A stretch of 64,000 bases of DNA from Histomonas meleagridis. Taxonomy: Eukaryota > Parabasalia > Tritrichomonadida > Dientamoebidae. Positions 9,701-20,152 of this stretch are shown piece after piece (positions within the stretch are counted from its first letter, which is position 1; each line of letters opens with the position of its first letter). The notes beneath the pieces are model-generated. The model saw only the letters and a list, made by a program, of their open reading frames with translations, made no database searches and had not been told where the DNA came from. The translations under genes were made by a program, and so were the position numbers. The stretch is taken from positions 248,001 to 312,000 of the forward strand of contig WSYJ01000134.1 of NCBI GenBank assembly GCA_020186115.1, read 5' to 3'.

Positions 9701-12700
9701 TATATCAATCTGAAATATCAAACATTAATAACATTAATAATAATAATGAAAATAATGACTTAATAAACCATAAAATTGATCCGATTTTACATGAATTTGT
9801 TATTAAAATCGTAAATTTGTATTTATGTCAAGTTGATTCTAATAAAATTTCAGAAACATTAAAAAAGTTTTTAGTTTGGAATTTAGATACAAACGATGAA
9901 ATATTTTCTATTGTAAACAGAAATATAATTTTAAACTTTATTAAAGTTAAAACACCAATCATTGAAACACTTGGATTTATTCGAATTACTTGTAAAACAA
10001 ATATTTGGGATGGAAATCATTATCTTTTATTTAATCAATTATGTTTATCATTAAAAGATTTTGATTTAGAGTCAAATTCATATGCAGTTACATATATTCG
10101 TTCGATATTTAAACGAATTCTTACATATACAAATGATTTTAACTCAATGAACATTATAACATTTTCGAATTTAGTGTTTAATCCAATTTTTTTAATCAAT
10201 TGGAGTTATTTTATACATTTATGTAATGCTTTTTTAAGAGATAATTTCAAAAAACTTTCATATGATTGTCGTCAAAGTATATGGATCTCATTATTTATGA
10301 ACATGAATGAGAAAATTGTAAATTCATTAAATAAAAACATCAAAAAGAATTTATATAAAAACCCTGTTCAAGAATTTATTGATATTGCTTATGTTTCATT
10401 ATTTTATTCAGATATACCACAGAACAAAAATCGATTTTTTAAATGGTTTAAAGATATAATTGATAAGAAAATTAAAATGAACTTAAATAAACAAAAAGAT
10501 TGTACACAAATATTTTTACAAGGACGAAATTCCACAATAAAACAAATAAATTATCAAATTAATAACTTAAATTATATGAATGAATTAATACATAAATTAA
10601 ATATGTTTTGGTTTAAAGAAAGATATAACTTAATACAATTAAATAATGAAAAAGATTCATATGAATTGGCAATGTTAATACCTTTTAATGTATCAAAGAA
10701 TTATGAATTTGTTTCTTCTGTTCATCCGATTTCAATTCCTTCAATTCAAGTTCCTTATTATAATGTATTAAATAACTTACAAACAAAAAATATTTATTAT
10801 AAAGTAAATGATACGAAAATTCCACAAAATTTACCGAATTTTATTTCGAAATATTTTTATGTATTAAAAGAGAAAAATAAATTTTTAGAATTTAAATTAC
10901 TTTGTAAAAGTAATATCGAAAAATTATTAAACATTTCATTAATATATGGAAACATTCAAATTAATTCTGTTTTAATTATAACTAAAGATAATTATTATAT
11001 ATTAACTGAATCAAAATCTCTTGAAGAAACTTTAATATTAACTGAAAAATCAAGTAATTTATTAATTAAAGATTTCATGAATCAATGTACATCAAAATAT
11101 TATGGAAATGTTACAATGTTTTTCGGTCATTTAGTTTTAATTTTTAACAAATTCGATGTTTTATTCTCATTAAAAAGATTATATTATGATAAACCTGCTT
11201 TAGAGCTATGGTTTATTCAAGGCTATTCATTATTCTTTTATTATAATAATAATGAAACTATTGAAATTAAACCTTTTTCAAAAACATTTCCAAAAATCGA
11301 ATCGAATTTTTCTTTATCTTTTTCGAATAAGTTTTGTAATGTTTTAAATATTAATGAGTTTAAAAATTTGTGGATTAATAATGAGATTTCTTCGTTTTTA
11401 TATATTTTGATTTGTAATATTTCCTCTGATCGAAGTTTTTCTAATTTAATACAATATCCGATAATGCCATGGGTTGATTTTGATAGAAAAATTAATAAAC
11501 ATATTGGAGAACAATTCTCTTCAAAACGTAAAAGAAAAAACATTTATGGAAACAAATTTTATTCAACGTTTTATATTGTTTCACGTTATTTATATCGAAT
11601 TCATCCATTCGATTTATTTTATAATATCATTAATGAAAATAATAATAAAGATATATTTAACTCATTTGAAACCGATTGGGATATGTTAAAAGATAAAAAT
11701 AATATAAATTCACTTGAAGAATTAATACCAGAAATGTATTTAATTCCTGAAATTTATGTAAATGTTAATAAACAAAAATTAAATAATTCGAAAATTAAAT
11801 TAATAGAAAACGTTAAAATTCCAGCCAATTTCACATCACATTTCCAACTAACTTTTTATTTAAGAGATAAACTTGAAAAAACATTTTTATTAAATCAATG
11901 GATAGATTTAATATTTGGGTGTAAATCAGGAAATAAAAAAGATCCAAATAATGTTTATAATTCATTTCATCCATGTTGTTATGGATTTGATTTTAATGGG
12001 ATAAATAATAAATTTGAATATGCAAAAATAAATGGAATAATTCCAACTCAATTATTTACTGAAGAACATCCCACATTAAATAAAACTAATAATTATTTAA
12101 TAAATACAAACAATAATAATATTTCATATCAATTATTAATGTCATTTCATTCTAAATCAAATGATACAACATTTATATCTGATAATTATATTTATGGGTT
12201 AAAAGATAATTTTGAAATTTTTAAGAGTTTTAATACTGATATAATTAAAGCGAAAATTGGTAATTTTATTTATGAATTTAATTCATTTGATAAATGTTGT
12301 TTTTCGAATGATAAATTATTATTTGCTGGTGCATTACAATGTGGAATTATTATAATATATTCGGTAATATTTAATGAAACATTACAAATTAAATCATTTA
12401 ATTATTTAAATACTTGTTTTATGCCTTATGAATTTTATTCATTTACATTTCTGACTTTAAATAAATGTATAATTTCAAGTCATTTAAACATTGTTGGAAT
12501 CGCTTATGATAAATATTTATTCATTTTTCATGTTTCAAGTTCGAATTTTATTCGGAAAATCAATTTTTATAATAAATGTAATAATATTATAATTAATGAT
12601 TCATATAATTTAATCGTTGGAGTTGGTTTAAAGTTTATTCATATGTTTACTATTAATGGAACAGAAATTTTATTACAAAAATTTCAAAACGAAATTATTT

Positions 12701-13104
12701 CTGTTGATATATCCGAAAATGATAAAATGTTTTATTTAGTTTTCGGTGATTTAAATGGTAATGTTTCATTTTGGAATTACGATTTTGAAGCAAATGAATT
12801 TATATATGTGAAAGAAATTAATTTGTTTAAACATGTATCAATAATAGCTGTGAAGTTATTAAATATGGGAAAAAGTTTATATGCATTAAATAGTAAAAAC
12901 GTTGCCGTGTTTTGTAATATTGACGGAAATGGTGAATCAATCGCTACAAAAATGAGTTCTTATGCTTGCGCTATATGCGGAATTAAAACTCCAAAATATG
13001 TATGTAAATGTTGTGGACTTTGCGTATGCAAAAATTGTTGCAATGCAAAGGATAATACAAAAATTAGATGTGTTAAATGTTTAAAAGAGAAAAACAAAAA
13101 ATAA
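6736..13104 (+). CDS. BEACH-domain protein with WD40 region and C-terminal zinc finger
   Basis: This 2122-residue protein has the BEACH architecture. A long helical N-terminal part is followed by a BEACH domain from about residue 1574 (IMPWVDFDRKINK), through ELIPEMYLIPEIYVN, to LNQWIDLIFGCKSGNK near residue 1735 and NSFHPCCYG near 1750. A WD40-like region follows, and a Cys-rich finger ends the protein from about residue 2076 (YACAICGIKTPKYVCKCC, then CVCKNCC and a final CVKC). A C-terminal FYVE-like finger after BEACH-WD40 is the order seen in the WDFY3/ALFY group, which acts in membrane traffic and selective autophagy. The frame opens after a stop at 6703, and the first ATG is at 6736. Stop codon TAAAC fits the trichomonad UAAA processing signal. 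Asn and Ile codon use is extreme, as expected from the base composition. Confidence 0.85.
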   Translation: MKVLEQLKKKTSRENTKLNITYLQNASKEIIPNSAKIEIEKRSEELLVIYSKRKITPEALIDISSVSFFIPKEKDISETIFNFLNNIKSIINNQSDDFETIEQGETYDLFKNFSINIPFCNKMMQTNFFDIYNFSIFHKGKPISNSLFRMLRRCIKYSQIPINNVLAKGIFDKIDKIGSNEHLHLVTTLMRKTTEKPDFKKFNTIIRITNNCNIYIKLFSLNKVEAINSFRDLCDKYISSEMLKFTISNPNLIEENTIPITLLEKYINTFTDKEQKVLLSKIKYKDLYHLKHKINKIEYNDSNKTNNNYLKELNINIILGFKECFKQIIVNILNNYCVDSLSYIANGGPYKELDEIILKNFTNSLLYKKYNDDEQLIKIMFGIPQNHMFNDYNYDIKIPSIFCFLKDYNILNFGVQYKISKYLFDNKLIDYNSDIFNVLGRFYMNRKSAFNIINIPEILYNLINEKYPNFDFFQFHFNQNQSYVVINEKQFNFLFYYDECKQNEKTNLVCIDDKLFINLEENKIIIDYIYNQTLPPKVYQCTPKKWHKISININNENVIIKFDYENDHVIKIGKTNSVIIGSKSQNPRTSYLIKFNDLIKYNLGNGITKIEYKGILYHLKYINGIPNILKNVLDTQSKIDFYHYFVFIINGICNYHPNYIDKLLPYLRILLIQKIEFVNENVLNLIFSLIEKNGFNWKSFKIIFINYELWQMLNENLQNIIFQYIFYNLNNFNTEILISTSLIHFLFDLKTNFNINNPILFQILENLFQNNNELIKKSFLIHIFDTNKKSEEIIQHLIENNENFLEVIPLNLLMFLSQKYSTKYLQIYSTNFVNGKCYINFKTLKENIPYFTKYLINDINLWKFLFSILTNDNSIDLYQTNFQIYKIRNPETLHTIFPLICYLYQNKNSKNTLKLRILNLTYYLIENSKISLEQFQDDIIFLSYFGIPNNIYEQKNKIELKLFGDELIFNTFQTNDLFFGYSTNKYLTIYQSEISNINNINNNNENNDLINHKIDPILHEFVIKIVNLYLCQVDSNKISETLKKFLVWNLDTNDEIFSIVNRNIILNFIKVKTPIIETLGFIRITCKTNIWDGNHYLLFNQLCLSLKDFDLESNSYAVTYIRSIFKRILTYTNDFNSMNIITFSNLVFNPIFLINWSYFIHLCNAFLRDNFKKLSYDCRQSIWISLFMNMNEKIVNSLNKNIKKNLYKNPVQEFIDIAYVSLFYSDIPQNKNRFFKWFKDIIDKKIKMNLNKQKDCTQIFLQGRNSTIKQINYQINNLNYMNELIHKLNMFWFKERYNLIQLNNEKDSYELAMLIPFNVSKNYEFVSSVHPISIPSIQVPYYNVLNNLQTKNIYYKVNDTKIPQNLPNFISKYFYVLKEKNKFLEFKLLCKSNIEKLLNISLIYGNIQINSVLIITKDNYYILTESKSLEETLILTEKSSNLLIKDFMNQCTSKYYGNVTMFFGHLVLIFNKFDVLFSLKRLYYDKPALELWFIQGYSLFFYYNNNETIEIKPFSKTFPKIESNFSLSFSNKFCNVLNINEFKNLWINNEISSFLYILICNISSDRSFSNLIQYPIMPWVDFDRKINKHIGEQFSSKRKRKNIYGNKFYSTFYIVSRYLYRIHPFDLFYNIINENNNKDIFNSFETDWDMLKDKNNINSLEELIPEMYLIPEIYVNVNKQKLNNSKIKLIENVKIPANFTSHFQLTFYLRDKLEKTFLLNQWIDLIFGCKSGNKKDPNNVYNSFHPCCYGFDFNGINNKFEYAKINGIIPTQLFTEEHPTLNKTNNYLINTNNNNISYQLLMSFHSKSNDTTFISDNYIYGLKDNFEIFKSFNTDIIKAKIGNFIYEFNSFDKCCFSNDKLLFAGALQCGIIIIYSVIFNETLQIKSFNYLNTCFMPYEFYSFTFLTLNKCIISSHLNIVGIAYDKYLFIFHVSSSNFIRKINFYNKCNNIIINDSYNLIVGVGLKFIHMFTINGTEILLQKFQNEIISVDISENDKMFYLVFGDLNGNVSFWNYDFEANEFIYVKEINLFKHVSIIAVKLLNMGKSLYALNSKNVAVFCNIDGNGESIATKMSSYACAICGIKTPKYVCKCCGLCVCKNCCNAKDNTKIRCVKCLKEKNKK

Positions 13105-13575
13105 ACATTTGTATATAATAAAATTTTATTGCGAAATTGTTTTTGAATAAAATTTATAAGAATTTGTTAGTAATTTAAATTTCTACAATAGTATTTGCAA
13201 ATATGGAGCGATATTTCCACATTTTTAATAAACTCATCAAATTATTTTGCAAAAATGTGCCGAATCAATATTAATGCCAACACAAGCAAAATCATTTTTA
13301 AGATAAAATAAATAATAATTTTTTAACTTTTCATTTAATAGATGAATCTTAAATTTTAAAAAAGGTTAAATCTTGCTTTTTTATTTTCAAAAGCTGACCA
13401 AACTTCCAAATCCTCTCAATTTGGTGAAAAATACGATTAAAATGGATTCTAAAAGTGAAATGTCATAACGGATGGAAACTTCGGTACAATTGAATTTTTT
13501 GACCGAAACACCTTTTGAATACCTTCCGATCACATATTTGAATGCAACCGCTTTGATCACACTTCACTTTTGTCA
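13105..13575. other. Intergenic with the nitroreductase promoter
   Basis: AT-rich, no gene seen. The right end carries the likely start site of the next gene, listed separately. Confidence 0.5.
13564..13570 (+). promoter_or_regulatory. Initiator-like motif TCACTTT, upstream of ATG 13576
   Basis: TCACTTT lies 12 nt before the ATG at 13576 and fits the trichomonad initiator pattern TCA-Y-W-Y-W. Such Inr elements define very short 5' leaders in Trichomonas vaginalis. A second TCACACT just upstream is also possible. Confidence 0.5.
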
Positions 13576-14403
13576 ATGGAAACAGAAGCACAAGAACAAC
13601 TTCTTTCGATTGAAGAAGCCTTAAAGGCACGTCACAGTGTTAGAAATTATACTGGTGTTTGGTCTGAAGATAAGCAAAAAATTGTTCAACAAATTGTTGA
13701 TGAAGTAAATCAAATTCAAGCACCTTATGGTACTGATGCTTCAGTTGGACTTCATGGTCCTGGTATTGGACGTCTTGGCTTTATTTCCAATGAAAGTGGT
13801 TGGCTTTTAATTAAAATACCAAAAGATAAAGTTAATACGCCAGATTACAACAAATATTTAATTGATGCTTCCTTTAGAGCACACATTGCCGTTATGAAGC
13901 TTACTCAACATAAAATTGGTACAGTATGGATTGGAGGAACATTTAATGAAGGACTTGCTGAGCAATCAAATCCTGACTTCCAAATTCCAGTTGTTGTTGC
14001 CTATGGTATTGAAGCTGGAGAAAAGAGATATCGAGATTATTTTATTGGTTTTTTGTCCGGACCAAAGAGGAAACCATTTGATACCTTCTTTTATGATGTA
14101 AAAGCAGGTAAAATGATGAAAGAAGAAGAAGCAGGAAATCAACATGATTTCTTAATGTATCTTCGTCAATGTCCAACATCCATGAATAATCAACCGATGA
14201 GGTTAAATGTCAAAGAAAATTATGAGTATGAATTATTTGATGCTTCAGGAAAATCCTATGTTGATATGGGAATTTATTTAGCATGTGCATATTTCTTTTC
14301 TGAAGGCAAAATCAAAATATTTACAGAACCAAGTGATGCAACATTTTCAACTGGAGGAAAATATGTCTGCAAGTTTACATTAGAACCTTCAGTTTTTCAT
14401 TAA
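13576..14403 (+). CDS. Nitroreductase-like flavoprotein
   Basis: This 275-residue protein matches the putative-TM-nitroreductase type. It has SIEEALKARHSVRNYT at residues 11-26, the FMN-binding start of the fold, and RQCPTSMNNQPMRL near residue 197-210, equivalent to the SxxNxQPW stretch, followed by DMGIYLACAYFF. The fold normally binds FMN and moves electrons from NAD(P)H. In trichomonads nitroreductases are of interest because they can reduce 5-nitroimidazole drugs, but which substrate this one uses cannot be seen. The ATG at 13576 sits two codons inside the open frame and directly after an Inr-like motif. The stop is in TAAAAA context. No partner gene is adjacent in the same orientation at operon-like spacing. 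Confidence 0.8.
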   Translation: METEAQEQLLSIEEALKARHSVRNYTGVWSEDKQKIVQQIVDEVNQIQAPYGTDASVGLHGPGIGRLGFISNESGWLLIKIPKDKVNTPDYNKYLIDASFRAHIAVMKLTQHKIGTVWIGGTFNEGLAEQSNPDFQIPVVVAYGIEAGEKRYRDYFIGFLSGPKRKPFDTFFYDVKAGKMMKEEEAGNQHDFLMYLRQCPTSMNNQPMRLNVKENYEYELFDASGKSYVDMGIYLACAYFFSEGKIKIFTEPSDATFSTGGKYVCKFTLEPSVFH

Positions 14404-14678
14404 AAAATTCGAATTTCAAAACGTTTTGTCCACAAAATGTTGTAACGAATAAAATAAATTGTTTCATTGAAAAACTTCTATCGTCAAACTGAAAGCACAA
14501 TAAATCTTTCAATTTTGTAAGGTTGTTTTGAGGTCAAAAACTTTAAACCAAAAAAATCGAGCCCAAGTTTTTGATAATTTTACGGCGTAAAGTATACAAA
14601 TATACCGGCTAAGTGCAAAACGAACAAAAAACAGTTTTCACAATACCCGCGCTCGAGCGTCACTTTTATCAACCTCAA

Positions 14679-17600
14679 ATGTCTCAAGAAGATGAAAGGA
14701 AGCCTCTAATAGGACTTAAGGCTTCGTTAACATTTTTTGAAAGTTCCTCAACAGACGAAGATGTATTTGGAGACGATGATGCATCAGGAAGTCAAACATG
14801 TACATTATCACTTCGACCTTGTTTAATTGAAACTCCAAAAACATTATCACCAAAGCAAAGTAAACAAAATCCTAATGAAATTACATCATTTGACGAAGCT
14901 TTACCAAAAATAACTACTTTATTATCAAATCTTCAAGATTATACTATACCAAAACCTTTTACTGGAGAGATGGATTTTGTTCCTGAACATGTAACATCTA
15001 AATCATTAGCAAGAAAACTACTTTCATTTATTAAGAAAACTAAGCCAGACATTAATTTTCGAAGTGAAAATCCTAATATTATAGCACAAATAAATATAGT
15101 TCGTTATTCACAAGGTGATAAAATTGATTTAAAAGAATTTGTTAATGAAAATTTAGATTCAAGAGTATTATCATTAATTTATTTCATACTTTCAAAAACA
15201 GATAATCAAAACAGATCATTATATTATTCCATTGAGAGTGCCACAGAGTTTATTAAATCTCCAGATGTAGCACCAATATCTACATTATTTCCAGATTTTA
15301 ATTTCATTACAATTATCCATAAAATTGCAGTAAATCTTATAGGTTTATTTCCACATAATCCTATATTAGAATCCGTCATCAATAAGTTATCTAAATATGA
15401 TTCTAGTGCTCGAGATTTATTTAATTTAATATCAGATTCAGATGATGACGATGATTTTGATTTTGATTCATCATCCTTTTTTGAATCCATTCAAGAAATG
15501 CAACAACGTCCACCGCCATTATTATTCCAATTAATTGGCGAAAATATTACGAATCCATTAGAAATAGGTCAACAATCAGTTTCAACATTATTTACTGTAA
15601 CAGTCACAGAGCCACCATATACTATTTCATATTTACTTAGTGATGGTTCATATCAGATGACACCAAATCAATTTTTAGATTGGATATCGCAATTATATGA
15701 CACATCAAAGAACGATAAAGCGTCAAAACACCGATCGACCAAAATTGACAGAGGTCTGTTCAGAAACATCGTTCATAGTTTATCATTTATTCAAGGGACA
15801 GAAACTGATGAACCATCATCTAGTTCATTAGCAGAAGTAACATCTGAGACGTTAATTTCATTATTTCGATATTCTCAAGAAGCTAATCAAATCATCTCAT
15901 TATTACCACAATCATTACCAAGTGAATTATTTCCGATATATTATCCATTATTTCAAATTGTTAATCTTACCACATTAAAGCCGTATAAGAAAGGTTTTTT
16001 ATATCCACAAATCATTGAAAATGAATTTGAAGCACATCATTCATTAAAGAATTCTGATTCAAATCGATTACAAAAATGTATTAATAAAATGCTTGAAAAC
16101 ATTAATATCAACAAAATCAAGACCAAAGAAATTATACCTTTAACAAAGAAACGGATTTTTTCATCTGATGAAAAATGGGACCAAAATATTATTGAAGCAT
16201 TAACATTATCAGACATCTTAATTATAAATTATGGTCGCTCCCCATTAACATATGAAGTGTTTAACACCCAAATAATCATAAAATTACCATTTAATATTCA
16301 AACGTTAAAAGAAACAATTTATTATCTCTATACGAAACATATTTATCCACCATATATATTATTTCGATTATCATTTTCATTAGCGTTAAGTTTACTTGAA
16401 TTTAATCCACGACTTTCATGTGGTTTTTTATTTGAAGGATTATATATCTTAAATCAATATATCCCTGAGATATGTCAAGGCGAATTTTGTCGAAGTTCAT
16501 TTTTATTATTTGCGGAGACATTAGAGAAGATTGATTGTTATTATTATTCATCATTATTATTTGATATTTATTTCATTAGTAATCCAGATGACATAAAATT
16601 TAGTAATTCGATCGCACAAATATGTCAAAGACATCGTGACATGACACGCGCAGTATTTCATTATACGCAATCGATGAAATCATTTGTATATAATGATAAA
16701 TATGATGAAGCATTATATATTTCACATTTGATTACAAACATTTATGATGAATATTCATTGTTCTTAAGTTCAATTAGTTTATTATCATTTTTATTACAAC
16801 GTTCATATAAAATACCAATTTCAAGAAAGATCGAAATGAATAATGATAATAAATTACAAAATAGAACTTTACCGGTAATTAAGAATGATATTAAAGTTTG
16901 TAATTTTGAACCTCAATCTTCATCGATTAATACAATGTTAACAGCAATTTATTTAGTCGATTTATTTATTAAGAAACATTACTTTAAATTAGCAAATTCT
17001 TTATTAAAGAACTTAAAGTTATCGACAAATAATTTAACATTTATTAAAATCATTGAATATTCAATATCGAAACGTTATTATTATAAAAATAAAATTAATA
17101 AATTTTTCATGTCATTACCATTAATCGAAATTAAACAAAGGAAAAATATAATAAATTCGAAAGTGTCAATGTTAACAGCTTCAAATTTTGATACTTCAAT
17201 TGCTACAATTAAATTATTAATTAATATCTTTAATTCATATGAAGCATTTCGACATTCGTTATATTTCTCGGAATATTTAATACAATGCATTTCCAAAATC
17301 CATTTAAAAGATATTGGGTATGCATTGTTATATCGAAGTAAGTCATTAGAAATTGGATACAATCGAATTTACTCAATAACATTTCCATTTTCATGGCATA
17401 TTAAAAGTATTCCATTTATGAATTTTATACCGAATTATAAGAACAAAATTATATTTAATACATCAAATGATTACATATCAGAACTTTTATCAACATTAAA
17501 AATTACAATTGATACATTTGATAAAGTCGGATATTTACATAAAACTATTGAAGCGACATTAATGTATTTGAATGTGTTAATGCATTATTTCATTGATCCT

Positions 17601-19556
17601 TTATATTTAATTGATGAAAAAATAAATGTCGAAGATATCGAAATAAAAAATATAAATTTATCAGTGATTATAAATGGAATTGACTTCCAAAACATTGATA
17701 ATTATCAAACTTTAACATTAACAAAGAATAACTTTGAAGATCATCTTACTTCGATTATTAAAAACTTGGAAATTTTGGTGTCAAAGTTAATGATACCGAT
17801 ACAGATTATATTCATTCAAATTCTATCGGCGAAGTTATATTTGTATCAAAACAAAATCGAAAATTTTAAAACAAAATTTGAATTCTCATTCAATAACCTA
17901 CAGAAATATTTCATTTGTACGAATTACTTCGTTTCGCGTAATCTATCGTTGAACATTCTAAAATTATTTCAAAAAATTTTAGAAAATATGTGTCAAACAT
18001 TATTATTTTATAATGATAATAAATTCATTAATTCTTATTTAATAATATTTGATTGGTTTAATGATATCCAAGTCATGATAAATAATAAAATTCGGGTCAC
18101 TGAAAACGAGTCACAAACTATGATTAATTCTTCTTTAGATGTATCAAATTATGCTTTAACGAATTTGTCATCATTAAAATTTCCAAATTTCTTTACGACG
18201 TTAACAAAAAGTGGACTGAAGCTATCGACAACCGAAAATGTCGAAGAAAATTCAATACTCACAAACCTTAAGAAAATTAAATCGAACGTACGATTATTTG
18301 AGACTCAAAAAATCAAAGAGGATGAAGTGTTAGATATTAATCGAGAGTTATGTAAATCGATTGAAAACATCGCAGAGAGTCGACGACAAAAGTCAGAAAT
18401 TAAATTACCGAACAAGTTTACATTTGAAGATATCATAAATTCAAATAAGCGAAATGAGAATTTAATATTAATATATCGAATCTTTGACTCATTATACATA
18501 TATATACCTAATTTAGGGTATAAGAAACGAATTATCTTGAAACCTAATTCGAACAAATACACATTTAACATCAAAGATAAAACATATAAAACGTCATCGA
18601 ATATATTTCCAGGCCAATTCATTGAAGTTATCTCATTATTAATCCAAAACAATAAGAAATCCAAAACGATAATTAATGAAAATCATAAAATTATCTTTGA
18701 AGCTATTGGTAATGTATTATTTGATGATATTATTAATACGCACTTTAACCAATGGAAAATGATCAAAGATAACAATGAGAAAATCTTTGGCAAATCGAAC
18801 AAAGGAAATTTAATCTCATTAAATATCGAAGAAAAGCCATTACTCTTCAACACGAGTATTGATATCATTGGTCTTCCATTCGAACTAATGTTTCCACGTC
18901 ATTGTATCTTTCGCTGTTACAAATATTCGAATTTATTATTACATACTGAACCACATAACAAAACACCGAAGTTAACAATCTTTAAAGTCAAAGGCGAAAT
19001 TGAAGAATTAAAGCAAAGTTCAACGCAACGAAGTTATGATTCCATTAATACCTTCATTAAATCATTAGGTGGTTCAATGACGTCGATCATATTAAGTATC
19101 AAAAACAATCAACGAAAGTATTGCGATATATTTCCATTATTTCTCACGAAGAAGAAACATGAAAACGCGTTTTACTTAAACAAATATTCGTTCTGTGACA
19201 TAATCGATACACAAAATAAAGTGAAAATCAAAATGAAGAAAATGTCAATTTACTTGTTCACGTACGGAGATATGTGCGAAATGCCACAAATGATCGACGA
19301 GTTAATGCGATTGTGCCACGCGTCGTTGTTCTTGTTCGTGCCGTCGATGTACATGAAGACGGCGTTGAAGAAAATGAAGGAAATGTTCGAAAGAAATAAA
19401 GTAAGAGGAGAATACATAAGGAATAATAAGGAGAGGAAGGAAATAGAGATACATATGGAAATGTTTAAGTCGCCGGTTGTGTTCTATGGGCTCATTAAGG
19501 AAACACTCGTCAGAGAGCTAAATTGCCCAATTCCGTTCTTCGTAACGATGCATTAA
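14679..19556 (+). CDS. Large helical-repeat protein, possible CHAT-like C-terminus
   Basis: This 1625-residue protein starts with an acidic, Ser-rich low-complexity region (ESSSTDEDVFGDDDASGSQ and a later SDSDDDDDFDFDSSSFF). Most of the rest is helical with TPR-like pairs, for example around ALSLLEFNPRLSCGFLFEGL. The C-terminal ~300 residues contain SIDIIGLPFELMFP, a pattern like the start of CHAT or caspase-type C-terminal domains found in some large TPR and axonemal proteins, but I see no convincing His/Cys pair. The open frame begins right after a TAA at 14610, and the only early ATG is 14679. I cannot name it. A flagellar (CFAP46-like) protein is one possibility. Confidence 0.6.
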   Translation: MSQEDERKPLIGLKASLTFFESSSTDEDVFGDDDASGSQTCTLSLRPCLIETPKTLSPKQSKQNPNEITSFDEALPKITTLLSNLQDYTIPKPFTGEMDFVPEHVTSKSLARKLLSFIKKTKPDINFRSENPNIIAQINIVRYSQGDKIDLKEFVNENLDSRVLSLIYFILSKTDNQNRSLYYSIESATEFIKSPDVAPISTLFPDFNFITIIHKIAVNLIGLFPHNPILESVINKLSKYDSSARDLFNLISDSDDDDDFDFDSSSFFESIQEMQQRPPPLLFQLIGENITNPLEIGQQSVSTLFTVTVTEPPYTISYLLSDGSYQMTPNQFLDWISQLYDTSKNDKASKHRSTKIDRGLFRNIVHSLSFIQGTETDEPSSSSLAEVTSETLISLFRYSQEANQIISLLPQSLPSELFPIYYPLFQIVNLTTLKPYKKGFLYPQIIENEFEAHHSLKNSDSNRLQKCINKMLENININKIKTKEIIPLTKKRIFSSDEKWDQNIIEALTLSDILIINYGRSPLTYEVFNTQIIIKLPFNIQTLKETIYYLYTKHIYPPYILFRLSFSLALSLLEFNPRLSCGFLFEGLYILNQYIPEICQGEFCRSSFLLFAETLEKIDCYYYSSLLFDIYFISNPDDIKFSNSIAQICQRHRDMTRAVFHYTQSMKSFVYNDKYDEALYISHLITNIYDEYSLFLSSISLLSFLLQRSYKIPISRKIEMNNDNKLQNRTLPVIKNDIKVCNFEPQSSSINTMLTAIYLVDLFIKKHYFKLANSLLKNLKLSTNNLTFIKIIEYSISKRYYYKNKINKFFMSLPLIEIKQRKNIINSKVSMLTASNFDTSIATIKLLINIFNSYEAFRHSLYFSEYLIQCISKIHLKDIGYALLYRSKSLEIGYNRIYSITFPFSWHIKSIPFMNFIPNYKNKIIFNTSNDYISELLSTLKITIDTFDKVGYLHKTIEATLMYLNVLMHYFIDPLYLIDEKINVEDIEIKNINLSVIINGIDFQNIDNYQTLTLTKNNFEDHLTSIIKNLEILVSKLMIPIQIIFIQILSAKLYLYQNKIENFKTKFEFSFNNLQKYFICTNYFVSRNLSLNILKLFQKILENMCQTLLFYNDNKFINSYLIIFDWFNDIQVMINNKIRVTENESQTMINSSLDVSNYALTNLSSLKFPNFFTTLTKSGLKLSTTENVEENSILTNLKKIKSNVRLFETQKIKEDEVLDINRELCKSIENIAESRRQKSEIKLPNKFTFEDIINSNKRNENLILIYRIFDSLYIYIPNLGYKKRIILKPNSNKYTFNIKDKTYKTSSNIFPGQFIEVISLLIQNNKKSKTIINENHKIIFEAIGNVLFDDIINTHFNQWKMIKDNNEKIFGKSNKGNLISLNIEEKPLLFNTSIDIIGLPFELMFPRHCIFRCYKYSNLLLHTEPHNKTPKLTIFKVKGEIEELKQSSTQRSYDSINTFIKSLGGSMTSIILSIKNNQRKYCDIFPLFLTKKKHENAFYLNKYSFCDIIDTQNKVKIKMKKMSIYLFTYGDMCEMPQMIDELMRLCHASLFLFVPSMYMKTALKKMKEMFERNKVRGEYIRNNKERKEIEIHMEMFKSPVVFYGLIKETLVRELNCPIPFFVTMH

Positions 19557-20152
19557 ATTTGTGTTTTATAGATAAAATATATGTAAAAACGAAATTTTAA
19601 AGAAGAAAAATGTATAAATGTAATGGAATTTGTATTATGAAATAATAATTAAATATGAAATAGTGATTATGTATTATGAAATAGTGGTTATGTATTATGA
19701 AATAGTGATTATGTATTATGAAATAGTGATTATGTATTATGAAATAGTGGTTATGTATTATGAAATAGTGGTTATGTATTATGAAATAGTGATTATGTAT
19801 TATGAAATAGTGATTATGTATTATGAAATAGTGATTATGCAAATATTGAAAATACTTGAGATAAGGCTAATAAGAGAAACTATTTTCACATCTAGAATTT
19901 ATGTTTTATATTTTAAAAATTAAATTTATATATATATAAGATATGATAAGAAACGAAAATATTAAAAATTCACTTGGTACTCTCTGCGTTAATTTACTAT
20001 AAGAGCTCCTTCATATCAAAGAAATGAAAATATTAAATTTTTATCAGTTAGTTAGTTTTCAAAAGAAATTCATTCTACCGATAGAACGATACATTCAGAA
20101 ATGCATTTGAAAAAGTTCTTAACGTAAACCAAAAGTGACTCGGGTGCACCCA
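19557..20152. other. Intergenic, contains a 21-bp minisatellite
   Basis: No gene. The 21-bp tandem repeat at 19632-19839 keeps both strands open in one frame, so apparent ORFs of 81 and 97 codons here are artefacts of the repeat. Confidence 0.7.
19632..19839. repeat. Minisatellite, 21-bp unit, about 9-10 copies
   Basis: The unit is close to ATGAAATAGTGATTATGTAT plus one T, repeated head to tail. Copies differ mainly at one site (GTGATT or GTGGTT). The first copies are degraded. The period is a multiple of three, which is why it creates repetitive reading frames on both strands. Confidence 0.9.

Noticed and set aside
14679-19556. Separase identity for the large helical protein
   Set aside because: A possible CHAT-like LPFELMF pattern occurs near the C-terminus, but no catalytic His/Cys pair is visible.
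19597-19923. ORFs of 81 and 97 codons on opposite strands
   Set aside because: Both arise from the in-frame 21-bp tandem repeat and encode only the repeated heptapeptide.
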